This document shows positions 42,414-51,923 of a stretch of DNA of 64,000 nt, one piece after another. The translations under genes were made by a program, and so were the position numbers. The stretch comes from Alphaproteobacteria bacterium. GTDB lineage: Bacteria; Pseudomonadota; Alphaproteobacteria; UBA8366; GCA-2717185. Within the stretch, counting starts at the first letter, position 1, and the number at the start of each line of letters is the position of its first letter. Below the pieces are notes generated by a model. It saw only the letters and a program-made list of their open reading frames with translations. It ran no database searches and had not been told where the DNA came from. The stretch spans positions 1 through 64,000 of the forward strand of contig WLWY01000010.1 of NCBI GenBank assembly GCA_012103325.1, written 5' to 3'.

Positions 42414-43574
42414 CTAACTCGGCTTGCCCGGCTTCGGCGCAGCCTTGCTGTCTTTCTTCTGTACCATGCCCTTATAGGTCACCGCCTGGCCGGGCCGCAG
42501 CCTTTCGTTGCCGCGGACGACGACCAGATCCCCCTCGCGCAACCCGCCTGTCACTTCGAACCGGCTGCCGATCGCATTGCCGAGCTGAACCGCGCGCATT
42601 TCCGCTTTTCCGTCCGTGGCGACGAATACGATGTTCTTCCCGCCACGCGGGATCACCGCATCCTTATGGACCGAAAGAATATCGCGGACGCGGCCTATCG
42701 GAACAAGGACGGTAACGCTCTGATTCATGGCCAGTCCAAGGCTCTCCGCCGTAGCCCCGTCGAACGTCGGCGCAAACCGGACCGGGCGAGTCCGCGTCAA
42801 CGCGTTTTCGTCTGGCACGCGGGCCCGCACGGCAGCTTTGAGCATGCCGCCTTCGTCCATTTTGACGTCGATGACACGGCCCGGCACCAGGCCGGCAATG
42901 CGGTCGGAGGGAACATCGGCTTCGATTTCCAGGTCGGTATGGTTGATCAGCGTCACCACCGGATCGCCAACGCTGAGGTAGGCGCCGGCGACCGTGTGCC
43001 GCTGCGATACCACCCCGTCATAGGGCGCGCGAATGGCGCCATTATAAAGATCGATATCGGCAAGGCGCAGCTCAGCACGCGCACTCACCACGGCCGCCTG
43101 CTGTTCGCCGACCTCGCTGCGGTACTTCGTAACCTCGTTCCCCTTGTCGTCGAACCGCGCCTGCGAAAACGCCGCCGACTTTTTTAAACTGCCAAATCGC
43201 TGAAGCTCGGCTTGCGTCAAGGAAAGCTGCGCCTTTGCCGTTTCCAGTGCTGCCTGCTTTTCCCGCAATTCAGCCGCCCGTAACGCGCGGCTCCCCTTAA
43301 TGCGGGCGAGAACCAGACGGGCAACGACATCGCCTTTTTCGACCCGGTCGCCGACGGCCACGGTCACAGCATCGACCGGTCCACTGGTCAGAGCCGCGAT
43401 CACGCCGGTCTGGCGCGCGACGAACCTGCCGATAACCGGCATCGTCTGCGATAGCGGCTCGGTGATCACCCGATCCACCTTTACCGCGGCCGCGCGGCCT
43501 TGCGCCATCGCATCGGACAGGATGGACGGCAAAAGCATGACGGCTAGCAATGCGGCCACTGCAAATCGCTTCAT
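42414..43574 (-). CDS. RND efflux periplasmic adaptor (membrane fusion protein)
   Basis: The 386-aa protein has an N-terminal signal/anchor (MKRFAVAALLAVMLLPSILS), a lipoyl-like barrel (VTVAVGDRVEKGDVVARLV and AIRAPYDGVVSQRHTVAGAYLSVGDPVVTL), an alpha-hairpin between them, and a beta-barrel C-terminal part (SRFEVTGGLREGDLVVVRGNERLRPGQAVTY). It bridges the RND pump to an outer-membrane channel. It is the first gene of the three-gene minus-strand unit with the RND transporter and FAD oxidase. Confidence 0.92.
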   Translation of the reverse strand: MKRFAVAALLAVMLLPSILSDAMAQGRAAAVKVDRVITEPLSQTMPVIGRFVARQTGVIAALTSGPVDAVTVAVGDRVEKGDVVARLVLARIKGSRALRAAELREKQAALETAKAQLSLTQAELQRFGSLKKSAAFSQARFDDKGNEVTKYRSEVGEQQAAVVSARAELRLADIDLYNGAIRAPYDGVVSQRHTVAGAYLSVGDPVVTLINHTDLEIEADVPSDRIAGLVPGRVIDVKMDEGGMLKAAVRARVPDENALTRTRPVRFAPTFDGATAESLGLAMNQSVTVLVPIGRVRDILSVHKDAVIPRGGKNIVFVATDGKAEMRAVQLGNAIGSRFEVTGGLREGDLVVVRGNERLRPGQAVTYKGMVQKKDSKAAPKPGKPS

Positions 43575-43829
43575 GTTGTACTCCGGTACCTAACAATCCG
43601 ATCCATGGGGAGAACACTGTGAAGCGGGCTTCGCAGGAACGGATATAAATGTAAATTTGCCTGTAATTATATATGCAGTTGCGTAATCAGGTCAAACTCG
43701 AATTGACGTCATTTTACAAGAAAATCCCGCGAACAAATTCGCGTGACTTATACGCGTAAATTGAAGACGGTATAAAGACTTAAATCGTCACACCAACAGG
43801 GGTGAAACGCCCCGCGAAAGGCATCTGTC

Positions 43830-44774
43830 ATGCGTACAGCGCTGTTCACACATGAGGCGTGTCTCGATCACAATCCCGGTCCCTCGCACCCGGAGTCGCC
43901 CGCGCGACTAAGAGCCGTTCTGGATGCGCTGGATGAGCCGATCTTCTCGGACCTGGACCGCCGCGAGGCGCCGCGTGCCACAATCGATCAGATCGCCCGG
44001 GCTCACCCCCGCGACTACGTGACGCAACTGCTTTCGCATATCCCCGACAGCGGCGCGGCCCGGCTCGACGCCGACACCATCGTGTCGCCGGGGTCCGGCG
44101 AAGCAGCGTTGCGCGCGGCCGGCGCGGCCTGCGCGGCAGTCGATCTGGTCGTTAGTGAGGAGGTACGGAATGCCTTCTGCGCCGTCCGTCCCCCGGGGCA
44201 CCATGCCGAGCCAACGGTCCCCATGGGGTTCTGCATCTTCAACAACGTTGCGGTCGGCGCGGCGCACGCGCGTGAAATCCACGGTCTGAACCGCGTCGCT
44301 GTCGTCGATTTCGACGTTCATCATGGCAATGGAACGCAGGCGATATTTCAAAACAATCCGGATTCTTTCTTCGCCTCAACCCATCAGTCGCCACTCTATC
44401 CAGGAACGGGAGCCGTGAGCGAAAAGGGCTGCGCAAACAACATCGTCAACGCCCCACTACCCCCGCATGCGGGTTCCGAAGAATTTCAACACGCCATGAC
44501 AGAAACGATATTGCCGGCGCTGCACGAATTTGCACCGGATATGGTCTTTATTTCGGCCGGCTTCGATGCCCATGGCGACGACCCGCTCGCATCGCTCAAC
44601 TTTGCCGACACCGATTATTCCTGGGCGACACAGCGCATCTTGGAAATCGCTGAAGAGTGCTGCAATGGACGCGTTGTCTCGACGCTGGAGGGCGGATACG
44701 ATCTCGCGGCACTCGGTCGATCCGCCGCCCTACATATCGCCGCGTTGATGACCGGGAATACCAAGGAGCGCTGA
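43830..44774 (+). CDS. histone-deacetylase-family protein (acetoin utilisation/acetylpolyamine amidohydrolase-like)
   Basis: The 314-aa protein has the zinc-dependent deacetylase active-site pattern. His124-His125 lie in RPPGHHAEP, Asp162-x-His164-His165 in VDFDVHHGNGT, and a third metal Asp in ISAGFDAHGDDPLA. EGGYDLAALGRS provides the terminal Gly/Tyr. It should remove acetyl from lysine-like or polyamine amines. It starts near an AT-rich spacer of 255 bp with no clear partner. It converges with the 175-aa coiled-coil gene. Confidence 0.9.
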   Translation: MRTALFTHEACLDHNPGPSHPESPARLRAVLDALDEPIFSDLDRREAPRATIDQIARAHPRDYVTQLLSHIPDSGAARLDADTIVSPGSGEAALRAAGAACAAVDLVVSEEVRNAFCAVRPPGHHAEPTVPMGFCIFNNVAVGAAHAREIHGLNRVAVVDFDVHHGNGTQAIFQNNPDSFFASTHQSPLYPGTGAVSEKGCANNIVNAPLPPHAGSEEFQHAMTETILPALHEFAPDMVFISAGFDAHGDDPLASLNFADTDYSWATQRILEIAEECCNGRVVSTLEGGYDLAALGRSAALHIAALMTGNTKER

Positions 44775-44797
44775 TAGTGACCCTTGGTATAAGGCCG

Positions 44798-45325
44798 TCA
44801 GACAGTGCCTCTTTTGTCCGGACGCCCGATTTCCTGGAGCAGGACCTCGATAGCATTCCAGGAATCGCGGACCTTGCGGTCGTTTTCGATCGTGCTTTCC
44901 TCCACCGAATAGGCCCGGAGGTTACCGGCAAAATCCCTGATTGCCCGATCGATTTCAACGCGGCGCGCGCGCGTATCGTCCGCCCGGAACAGGATTTGCC
45001 GAATCAAATCGGCAGCGACAGGCGTCGATTCGACCGAATGGACAATGGTGAAAACAGAGCTGATTTGTGCGAACCGTTGTATTGCCACGCGCTGCATCGT
45101 GTATAGCTCGTCGATCCCGAACTGATCCTGCTGCGCTTCTTTTTCGGCCATCAAGGCATGTAGCTGATCCGCGCTCCCGCTGCCATTCAGATGTTTCGAT
45201 TTTTGGTTATAAAGCGACTCGAATTCCATGATCTTCTGCTCGGCACGCTTCACTTCTTCATAGGCGACGTCGAGCTCGACCTTTGCCTCTTCGATCAAAT
45301 GATGTCGCCGCAGCGCGAAATCCAT
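44798..45325 (-). CDS. coiled-coil protein of unknown function
   Basis: A 175-aa cytosolic protein starts MDFALRRHHLIEEAKVELDV. The ATG at 45325 has GAGGA seven bases upstream. A GTG 18 bp upstream is possible. Residues ~8-90 are strongly helical and charged (AYEEVKRAEQKIMEFESLYNQ), likely a coiled coil. RRVEIDRAIRDFAGNLRAYS near the C-terminus is also helical. No catalytic motif is seen. It lies directly downstream of a CheY-like receiver on the same strand, so a role in signalling or chemotaxis is possible but unproven. Confidence 0.65.
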   Translation of the reverse strand: MDFALRRHHLIEEAKVELDVAYEEVKRAEQKIMEFESLYNQKSKHLNGSGSADQLHALMAEKEAQQDQFGIDELYTMQRVAIQRFAQISSVFTIVHSVESTPVAADLIRQILFRADDTRARRVEIDRAIRDFAGNLRAYSVEESTIENDRKVRDSWNAIEVLLQEIGRPDKRGTV

Positions 45326-45348
45326 CGCTGAATCCTCGACCACGTTTC

Positions 45349-45714
45349 CTAAAGGATGCCAGCTTGAACGAATTTCGACTGAACGATGTCGTGGTCGAAT
45401 GGCTTCATAATGTATTCGTTCGCGCCTGCAGCGATGGCCTCCTGAATAAAGGTAATTTCATTCTCGGTTGTGCAGAAGACAACGATGGGATGCCCCCCGT
45501 CGGCGCGCTCTCGCAGCGCTCGAAGAAACTCGAGGCCGTTCATAACCGGCATATTCCAATCGAGAAGGATGGCGTCCGGCATGGCTTCGCTACAGGCATC
45601 CAGCGCGACCTGACCGTCTTCGGCCTCGTCGACGGAAAAGTTCAACTCTTCCAGGATTCTGCGGGCAACGCTGCGGACGACCTTCGAGTCATCGACAACC
45701 AGACAGGACTTCAT
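45349..45714 (-). CDS. CheY-like single-domain response regulator
   Basis: The 121-aa receiver has the acidic pocket (Asp8-Asp9 in LVVDDSK), phospho-acceptor Asp52 (AILLDWNMPVMNGLEF), the Thr position (VVFCTTENEI) and Lys in EYIMKPFD. It lacks an output domain, so it acts by protein contact. The ATG at 45714 is favoured because the preceding bases contain GAAGACGAG. A longer start adds 10-25 residues. No sensor kinase is adjacent. The next gene encodes the coiled-coil protein. Confidence 0.85.
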   Translation of the reverse strand: MKSCLVVDDSKVVRSVARRILEELNFSVDEAEDGQVALDACSEAMPDAILLDWNMPVMNGLEFLRALRERADGGHPIVVFCTTENEITFIQEAIAAGANEYIMKPFDHDIVQSKFVQAGIL

Positions 45715-45889
45715 CTCGTCTTCCCCTACATTGGTACTGCCCATTCGGGCCGTATGAGCGGCGTACAACCCCTCCGGATATAACCCCATCTCGGTTGTCC
45801 GGATGGCGTGGCTATGACGGTAACGGGAAGCTCTGAAACAATTGTTAACGGTCCGGCCGGGCCGCGTTGGCGGCAGCCTGTAGAGGAGG

Positions 45890-46165
45890 CTAGGAGCCTG
45901 TCCGAGTAATGCTTACGGCCTGCATCGAGCAGAGAAACGTGCAGGTTAGGAGAGGGTGCGCCGGCGATGCCGGAAGCATCGTCAAGCCCCCCCCCGACGC
46001 AGCATGCACGTTTCTCTGCTCGACCCAAAGGGCGGCGTTTTCAAGGGGTTGGGATGTCGTCCGGCGTCGCTCGCGATGCCCCCGGCATCGCCACACGACA
46101 CCATCCTAACCCAACCCCTTGAAAACGCAGTGCAGACCATAAGCATTACTCCGACAGGCTCCTAG
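45890..46165. repeat. 276-bp nested inverted-repeat element
   Basis: Outer arms of 26 bp (45890-45915 and 46140-46165) are inverted with one mismatch. Between them are two perfect hairpin stems: 18 bp (CGAGCAGAGAAACGTGCA, 45926-45943 with 46005-46022) and 19 bp (GCGTTTTCAAGGGGTTGGG, 46035-46053 with 46110-46128). Each encloses a smaller hairpin with GATGC/GCATC pairing (45965-45981; 46073-46091). The block can fold as one stem with two branches, in DNA or RNA. It has no coding potential, lies between the CheY-like gene and xseB, and is of unknown kind. Confidence 0.85.
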
Positions 46166-46264
46166 CGGCCCGATTTAACCTTACTGCAACATAGCCTTGG
46201 ACAGGTTCTTGCCTCGCGATTAAACTCCGCCGCGTGGAATCATAGATTTTTCAAGAGGAAACGC

Positions 46265-46510
46265 ATGGACGGCGCGACGGAAGATATCGAGAAGCTGGGT
46301 TTCGAAGATGCCCTGAACGAACTCGAGCAAATCGTCCGCTCACTGGAATCCGGGGAAGGGAAGCTTGACGACGCCATCGCCTCCTATGAGCGAGGGGCAG
46401 CCTTGAAGAAGCATTGCGAAACCAAGCTTGCCGAGGCAAAGAACCGGGTCGAAAAGATCTCCTTTACGGGTAACGGGGGCGCGGAAACGGCGCCTACGAA
46501 TATTGGCTGA
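46265..46510 (+). CDS. xseB: exodeoxyribonuclease VII small subunit
   Basis: The 81-aa protein matches XseB: LGFEDALNELEQIVRSLESGEGKLDDAIASYERGAALKKHCETKLAEAK is the two-helix small subunit that assembles several copies onto XseA. Together they degrade single-stranded DNA into oligonucleotides. AAGAGGAAACGC precedes the ATG. It is the first gene of the unit xseB-ispA-dxs-tlyA, a common arrangement in proteobacteria. Confidence 0.95.
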   Translation: MDGATEDIEKLGFEDALNELEQIVRSLESGEGKLDDAIASYERGAALKKHCETKLAEAKNRVEKISFTGNGGAETAPTNIG

Positions 46511-46517
46511 TCCCGCG

Positions 46518-47405
46518 ATGCTTGCGCTTGAAAAGGCGCTCAGAACCACGGCGCAAGACGTTGAAGATGTTCTGGACAAGATATTGCGGGTCGAGGAAGG
46601 CCACGAAGCCCGCCTTTTCGAATCGATGCGCTACGCAACCCTTGGCGGCGGCAAGCGGTTTCGCCCCTTTCTTGTGGTGCAGAGTGCTGCGCTTTTTTCG
46701 GTCAGCCGAACCTCTGCCCTCCGCGTCGCCGCGGCGATCGAGCTTGTGCATTGCTATTCGCTCGTCCATGACGATCTTCCTGCCATGGACGACGACGACC
46801 TGCGGCGCGGCCAGCCGACTGTCCATAAGCAATTCGACGAAGCGACGGCGATACTTGCTGGAGACGCCCTGCTGACAATGGCATTTGAGGTTCTGGCCGA
46901 CCGCCGTACGCACGAAAACGGCAATGTTCGGGCCGAACTTGTCGCCGCACTGGCGTCGGCGGCAGGCGCACATGGCATGGTCGGCGGGCAGATGCTCGAC
47001 CTCGAAGCTGAAAAAATCGAACTGGACATAGGCGGAATTACCCGCCTGCAGCGCTTGAAAACCGGCGCTTTAATCGCATTTTCTTGTGAAGCAGGTGCAA
47101 TTCTGGGCCGGGCGTCGTCGGATGCACGCGAAGCCTTACGCGGATATGCGCATGATTTGGGGTTGACCTTCCAAATTGCCGATGACTTGCTTGACGTAGA
47201 GGGGACAATAGAGGAAACAGGCAAGGCGGTCGGAAAAGATGCGGTCGCAGGGAAAGCGACATTCGTGTCGATCCTGGGAGTAGAGAGGGCAAGAGCGCAA
47301 GCAAAGCTTCTTGCGAATCAAGCGGCGGAACACCTAGCCGCGTTTGACGAGTCTGCCGACCCCTTGCGGGCCGCGGCGAACTTCGTCGTCGAAAGACGGA
47401 ATTAG
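46518..47405 (+). CDS. ispA: short-chain polyprenyl (farnesyl/geranyl) diphosphate synthase
   Basis: The 295-aa enzyme condenses IPP with allylic diphosphates. The first aspartate-rich motif is DDLPAMDDDDLRRG and the second is FQIADDLLD (the allylic DDxxD). GGGKRFRPF is the IPP-binding lead. The ATG at 46518 is eight bases after the xseB stop. A TTG start overlapping that stop (46503) would add five residues. It supplies farnesyl diphosphate for quinones, undecaprenol and hopanoids, right next to dxs. Confidence 0.92.
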   Translation: MLALEKALRTTAQDVEDVLDKILRVEEGHEARLFESMRYATLGGGKRFRPFLVVQSAALFSVSRTSALRVAAAIELVHCYSLVHDDLPAMDDDDLRRGQPTVHKQFDEATAILAGDALLTMAFEVLADRRTHENGNVRAELVAALASAAGAHGMVGGQMLDLEAEKIELDIGGITRLQRLKTGALIAFSCEAGAILGRASSDAREALRGYAHDLGLTFQIADDLLDVEGTIEETGKAVGKDAVAGKATFVSILGVERARAQAKLLANQAAEHLAAFDESADPLRAAANFVVERRN

Positions 47406-47424
47406 AACGAGAGGGAGACCGAAG

Positions 47425-49341
47425 GTGAGCCTCGAAACACCGCTGCTGGATACGGTCCACGTGCCGGCCGATCTACGAAAGCTGGAGGAGTCGCAACTTC
47501 GCCAACTTGCCGACGAACTAAGAAATGAAACGATCGATGCGGTCTCCATGACCGGCGGACATCTCGGCGCCGGGCTTGGCGTCGTCGAATTGACGACGGC
47601 AATCCATTACGTCTTCGACACGCCTAACGACAAATTGATCTTCGATGTCGGGCATCAATGTTACCCCCATAAGATCCTGACCGACCGGCGCGACAGGATT
47701 AGGACACTGCGGCAAGCCGGCGGCCTGTCCGGATTTACGAAGCGCTCGGAAAGCGAATACGACCCCTTCGGCGCGGCGCATAGCTCGACTTCGATCTCGG
47801 CCGGGCTCGGGTACAAGGTCGCGAGCGATCTTCAGGGCGATCCGCGAAACGTGATCTGCGTGATCGGCGACGGCGCGATGAGTGCCGGCATGGCCTACGA
47901 AGCCATGAACAACGCAGGATCCATGGATGCACGCCTGATCGTCATTTTGAACGACAACGACATGTCGATTGCGCCGCCCGTCGGCGCGCTGAGCGCGCAT
48001 CTTTCCCGATTGATTTCCTCCAAACAGTTCCGCTCCTTGCGCCACCTGGGTGGCGTAATCGCGCACAAATTCCCGAAATCGGTCGAAACGGTCGCAAAAC
48101 GGGCGGAGGAGTATGCTCGCGGCATGGTGACCGGCGGCACGCTGTTCGAGGAGCTGGGCTTCTACTATGTGGGGCCAATCGACGGCCACAACCTCGATCA
48201 TCTGTTGCCGATCCTAAAGAATGTCCGCGACGACACGATGCCGGGGCCAATCCTGATTCACTGTGTGACGCAGAAGGGCAAGGGCTACGACCCGGCGGAG
48301 AAATCGGACGACAAATACCATGGCGTCTCGAAGTTCGACGTCATCACGGGCGCGCAGCAAAAAGGCAAATCGAATGCGCCGGCCTATACGAAGGTCTTCG
48401 CGGAAAGCCTGATAAAAGAAGCGAAGGAAGACGACCGCATCTGCGCGATTACCGCCGCGATGCCATCGGGTACCGGCATAAATCTATTCGCGGACGCCTT
48501 TCCCGACCGCACCTTTGACGTTGGTATCGCCGAACAGCATGGCGTCACATTCGCTGCGGGCCTCGCCGCGCAGGGTATGCGCCCGTTTGCAACGATCTAT
48601 TCGACCTTCCTGCAGCGCGCCTACGATCAGGTCGTTCATGACGTCGCGCTGCAAAGTCTGCCCGTCCGGTTCGCTATCGACCGGGCCGGCGTCGTCGGTG
48701 CGGACGGCACGACACATTGCGGCGCCTACGATATCACCTATCTGAGCTGTCTGCCCGGATTCGTCGTCATGGCAGCGGCCGATGAGGCGGAACTCGTCCA
48801 TATGGTCGCGACGGCGGTGCAAATCGACGACCGCCCCTCCGCCTTCCGCTATCCGCGCGGTGAGGGCGTTGGAGTCGATATGCCGGAGAAAGGCATTCCG
48901 CTGGAAATCGGCAAAGGACGGATCGTCCGCGAAGGTACGACGGTGGCGATCCTCTCCCTCGGAACGCGTTTGAGTGAATCGCTAACAGCAGCAGAAGAAC
49001 TGGCGTCCCGCGGGCTGTCGACTACGGTTGCCGATGCGCGTTTTGCAAAACCGATCGACGAAGACATGATCCGGCAATTGGCCAAGGAACACGAGGTGCT
49101 GATCACGATCGAAGAAGGCGCGATTGGCGGATTCGGTAGCCATGTGCTGCAATTCCTCGCGAACGAGGGCCTGCTGGATTCGGGACTCCGGGTTCGTCAG
49201 ATGTGTCTGCCTGACTTCTTTATCGATCATGAAAGCCAGTACAATCAGAACGACGAAGCGGGCATCAATGCGCACCACATCGTCGACATGGCGCTTGCCG
49301 CCTTGGGCCGCGAGACCGTCGAGGAGCCGGCGCGCGCCTAA
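47425..49341 (+). CDS. dxs: 1-deoxy-D-xylulose-5-phosphate synthase
   Basis: The 638-aa thiamine-diphosphate enzyme joins pyruvate and glyceraldehyde 3-phosphate, the first step of the MEP isoprenoid pathway. ThDP-binding GDGAMSAGMAYEAMNNAG (~152-169), GGHLGAGLGVVELT, AEQHGVTFAAGLA and DRAGVVGADGTTHCGAYD are Dxs signatures. The GTG at 47425 follows GGGAG by eight bases. A longer ATG frame reaches back into ispA and was rejected. The length equals typical Dxs. Confidence 0.96.
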   Translation: MSLETPLLDTVHVPADLRKLEESQLRQLADELRNETIDAVSMTGGHLGAGLGVVELTTAIHYVFDTPNDKLIFDVGHQCYPHKILTDRRDRIRTLRQAGGLSGFTKRSESEYDPFGAAHSSTSISAGLGYKVASDLQGDPRNVICVIGDGAMSAGMAYEAMNNAGSMDARLIVILNDNDMSIAPPVGALSAHLSRLISSKQFRSLRHLGGVIAHKFPKSVETVAKRAEEYARGMVTGGTLFEELGFYYVGPIDGHNLDHLLPILKNVRDDTMPGPILIHCVTQKGKGYDPAEKSDDKYHGVSKFDVITGAQQKGKSNAPAYTKVFAESLIKEAKEDDRICAITAAMPSGTGINLFADAFPDRTFDVGIAEQHGVTFAAGLAAQGMRPFATIYSTFLQRAYDQVVHDVALQSLPVRFAIDRAGVVGADGTTHCGAYDITYLSCLPGFVVMAAADEAELVHMVATAVQIDDRPSAFRYPRGEGVGVDMPEKGIPLEIGKGRIVREGTTVAILSLGTRLSESLTAAEELASRGLSTTVADARFAKPIDEDMIRQLAKEHEVLITIEEGAIGGFGSHVLQFLANEGLLDSGLRVRQMCLPDFFIDHESQYNQNDEAGINAHHIVDMALAALGRETVEEPARA

Positions 49342-49359
49342 CCCGAAGGGGCACCGCTC

Positions 49360-50115
49360 GTGACCGGCAAACGGCCCCGCAAGCAGCGGGCCGACGTTCT
49401 GCTCGTTGACCGAAACCTCGCGGAAAGCCGTACGCGCGCGCAAGCGGCAATCATGGCGGGCCTGGTATTCTCAGGCGAACGGCGGATCGACAAGGCGGGA
49501 GAAACGCTGGCGGCGGATGCGCCGTTGGAAATGCGCGGTCCAGAGCATCCTTGGGTTTCCCGCGGCGCCCTCAAACTGGTGCAGGCCCTCGATCACTTCG
49601 GCATCGACCCGACCGGGATGAACTGTCTCGATATTGGCGCGTCGACGGGCGGGTTTACGGAAGTTCTTCTTTCGCGCGGCGCAGCACGCGTGTTCGCCAT
49701 CGACGTCGGCCGCGGTCAGCTTGCCTGGACGCTGCGCGAAGACCCCCGCGTCACCGTCATGGAAGGCGTCAACGCCCGAAACCTGACGCCGGATGACATC
49801 GCGGTACCGGTCGGCATGATTGTCTGCGATGCGAGCTTTATCGGGCTGGAAAAAGTGCTCGCCGCACCGCTCTCGCTCGCCGGCCCCCGCTGCATCCTGA
49901 TCGCCCTGATCAAGCCGCAATTCCAATTGGCGCGGGATGCCGTCGGCAAGGGCGGCATCGTCCGCGACCCGGCGCATCACGAGCAGGCCTGCGAAACCGT
50001 CCGTCAATGGCTTGGCGACCAGTCCGCCTGGACCGTCGATGGCATTGTCGACAGCCCGATTACCGGTGCGAAAGGCAACAAGGAGTTCCTGATCGCCGCA
50101 CATCGCGGCCTTTAG
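49360..50115 (+). CDS. tlyA: TlyA-family rRNA 2'-O-methyltransferase
   Basis: The 251-aa protein has an N-terminal S4 RNA-binding domain (RADVLLVDRNLAESRTRAQAAIMAGLV) and a FtsJ-like methyltransferase domain with SAM motif CLDIGASTGGFTEVLLSRGA (~87-106). LIALIKPQFQ and KGGIVRDPAHH match TlyA. Known members methylate 16S and/or 23S rRNA and affect capreomycin sensitivity. It starts with GTG (49360), 18 bp after dxs, and completes the unit. Confidence 0.93.
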   Translation: MTGKRPRKQRADVLLVDRNLAESRTRAQAAIMAGLVFSGERRIDKAGETLAADAPLEMRGPEHPWVSRGALKLVQALDHFGIDPTGMNCLDIGASTGGFTEVLLSRGAARVFAIDVGRGQLAWTLREDPRVTVMEGVNARNLTPDDIAVPVGMIVCDASFIGLEKVLAAPLSLAGPRCILIALIKPQFQLARDAVGKGGIVRDPAHHEQACETVRQWLGDQSAWTVDGIVDSPITGAKGNKEFLIAAHRGL

Positions 50116-50124
50116 CAATTTTGG

Positions 50125-51918
50125 TTAGCGAACCACCCGGAACGGCGGCAGTTGCAACACGCCGGCGGGTGGTTGGAAGACACTGGTATCGCCGATTACC
50201 GGCTCAAGCGACCGCAAGACGGCATCGTAGGACGGTGACGGCGCGGCAAAGACACCGGCGAACGCTTGCGATAACGGCATACCGTCGGCAATCGCTTTCT
50301 GAATCCGTTCGAGCGGCGATACCGGTTCCGGCAGGACAGTGATATTCAGCGGTGCATCGGCAGGCAGTTCAAGCGCTTCGCGAACCAGGTCCACGGCGAC
50401 GGAAAATCCACCGAGCGCATCGACAAGACCGGCCTTCAAAGCATCCTCGCCGCTCCAGACCCGCCCGCGCGCGACTGCGTCCAGACGGCCCTTCGGCAAC
50501 GCACGGTCGGCGGCGACCTTTTCGGTGAAATCCCGATAGATGAAGTCCACAACCGCACTATGTCTTGCAGCGGCCGATGGCGAGAACGGATAAATCTGGC
50601 TCCACATTCCAGAATGAGCGCCAACGCCGACCTGCGCCCAGTGGATGCCGAGCTTTTCCCATAATTCCGCCGTCGACACCTTGCCGCCGAAGACGCCGAT
50701 CGACCCGGTCACCGTGGCCGGCAGGGCGACGATCTTGTCAGCGGCCATCGAAACGAAGTAACCGCCGGAGGCACCGTACTTGCCCATCGAAGCAATCACC
50801 GGCTTTCCCTTGTCGCGGGCGCGTTTCACCGCGCGCCACACCGTATCGGAACCGATATACGACCCGCCCGGGCTGTCGACCCGCAGAAGGATCGCCGCAA
50901 TCGACGCATCGTCGACCGCGCCATTAATCGCCTTCGCCACGCTGCCCGCGGCGAAACGCTCGGAGTCGAACGGGCTGTTCTCGGCAGCGCCCTGCTCGAT
51001 CGGCCCGACACCGTAGATGAGCGCCACGTTCGGCCCTGCCTCTTCTGGCACGTCCCGTATCGCCGCATAACGGGCCAGATCCATCGGCACCGCACCTTCA
51101 CCGCCGCGTTTCTTGGCAGCTTTCGAGTACGCATCCCAATAGCCAAGCTCGTCGATCAGCTTCGCCGCACGGGCTTCTTCGGCGAGAAACGGCGCGCGGT
51201 CGATCAGTGCCCGCAACGTTTGCGGGTCAATTTGCCGCGCGGCAGAGATCCCGGCAACGATCTGCCCCATCCAAGACTCGATGACGCGGGTGAGCGAAAC
51301 ACGCGACGGCGCGCTCATGTCGCTGCGGGTGAAAGCCTCAACAGCAGACTTGTACTCGTGACGTTGTTCAAATTCAGGCTTTATGCCGACCTTGTCGAGC
51401 GCCCCCTTAAGAAAGGGCGTTTCCAGACCGATCCCAAGCAGGGCCAGCAAGCCGGATGGCTGCATCCAGATATCTTCGACCGAAGAAGCTAGATAATATT
51501 CCGATGTGGCGCTGCCGAGACCGCCAAATGTCTCGGCGAACGCCATAGTGAATTTACCGCCCGACCGGAACGCGGCGATTGCGTCGCGCAGTTCTTGCGC
51601 GTGGGCGACGCCGATCCGCGCACCGCCCAGCCGCACGGCCAGCCCGGCGACCCGATCGTCGTTTCCTGCCGCCTCCAATGTCGTGACGATGTCGCGAAGA
51701 TACAGGGTGTCATCGCCGCGAAGCTTCCGCCAAGGATCATCGGAACGGCCATCGCTAATTCCCTGATCGAGATCGAGGCGCAGGACGATGCGGTCCGGGA
51801 CCTCCGGTTCGGATGGGCTGTGCAAAACAGCAATGACGATCAGAGCGGTAAGGGCAATCGTAACCACGCCGCCGATAGACGCGAGAATATAGAGGATGAT
51901 CCGCCCGAAGAGTCGCAT
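50125..51918 (-). CDS. sppA: signal peptide peptidase SppA, 67K type
   Basis: The ~597-aa membrane-anchored serine protease degrades cleaved signal peptides. One N-terminal helix (FGRIILYILASIGGVVTIALTALIVIAVL) is followed by two tandem ClpP-like halves. The catalytic Lys is probably in the first half (EFEQRHEYKSAVEAFTR) and the Ser in VIASMGKYGASGGYFVSMAADKIVA (SGGY). The ATG at 51918 is used. An ATG 15 bp upstream would overlap aroC by 10 bp. It lies just downstream of aroC on the same strand. Confidence 0.93.
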   Translation of the reverse strand: MRLFGRIILYILASIGGVVTIALTALIVIAVLHSPSEPEVPDRIVLRLDLDQGISDGRSDDPWRKLRGDDTLYLRDIVTTLEAAGNDDRVAGLAVRLGGARIGVAHAQELRDAIAAFRSGGKFTMAFAETFGGLGSATSEYYLASSVEDIWMQPSGLLALLGIGLETPFLKGALDKVGIKPEFEQRHEYKSAVEAFTRSDMSAPSRVSLTRVIESWMGQIVAGISAARQIDPQTLRALIDRAPFLAEEARAAKLIDELGYWDAYSKAAKKRGGEGAVPMDLARYAAIRDVPEEAGPNVALIYGVGPIEQGAAENSPFDSERFAAGSVAKAINGAVDDASIAAILLRVDSPGGSYIGSDTVWRAVKRARDKGKPVIASMGKYGASGGYFVSMAADKIVALPATVTGSIGVFGGKVSTAELWEKLGIHWAQVGVGAHSGMWSQIYPFSPSAAARHSAVVDFIYRDFTEKVAADRALPKGRLDAVARGRVWSGEDALKAGLVDALGGFSVAVDLVREALELPADAPLNITVLPEPVSPLERIQKAIADGMPLSQAFAGVFAAPSPSYDAVLRSLEPVIGDTSVFQPPAGVLQLPPFRVVR

Positions 51919-51923
51919 GGCTC

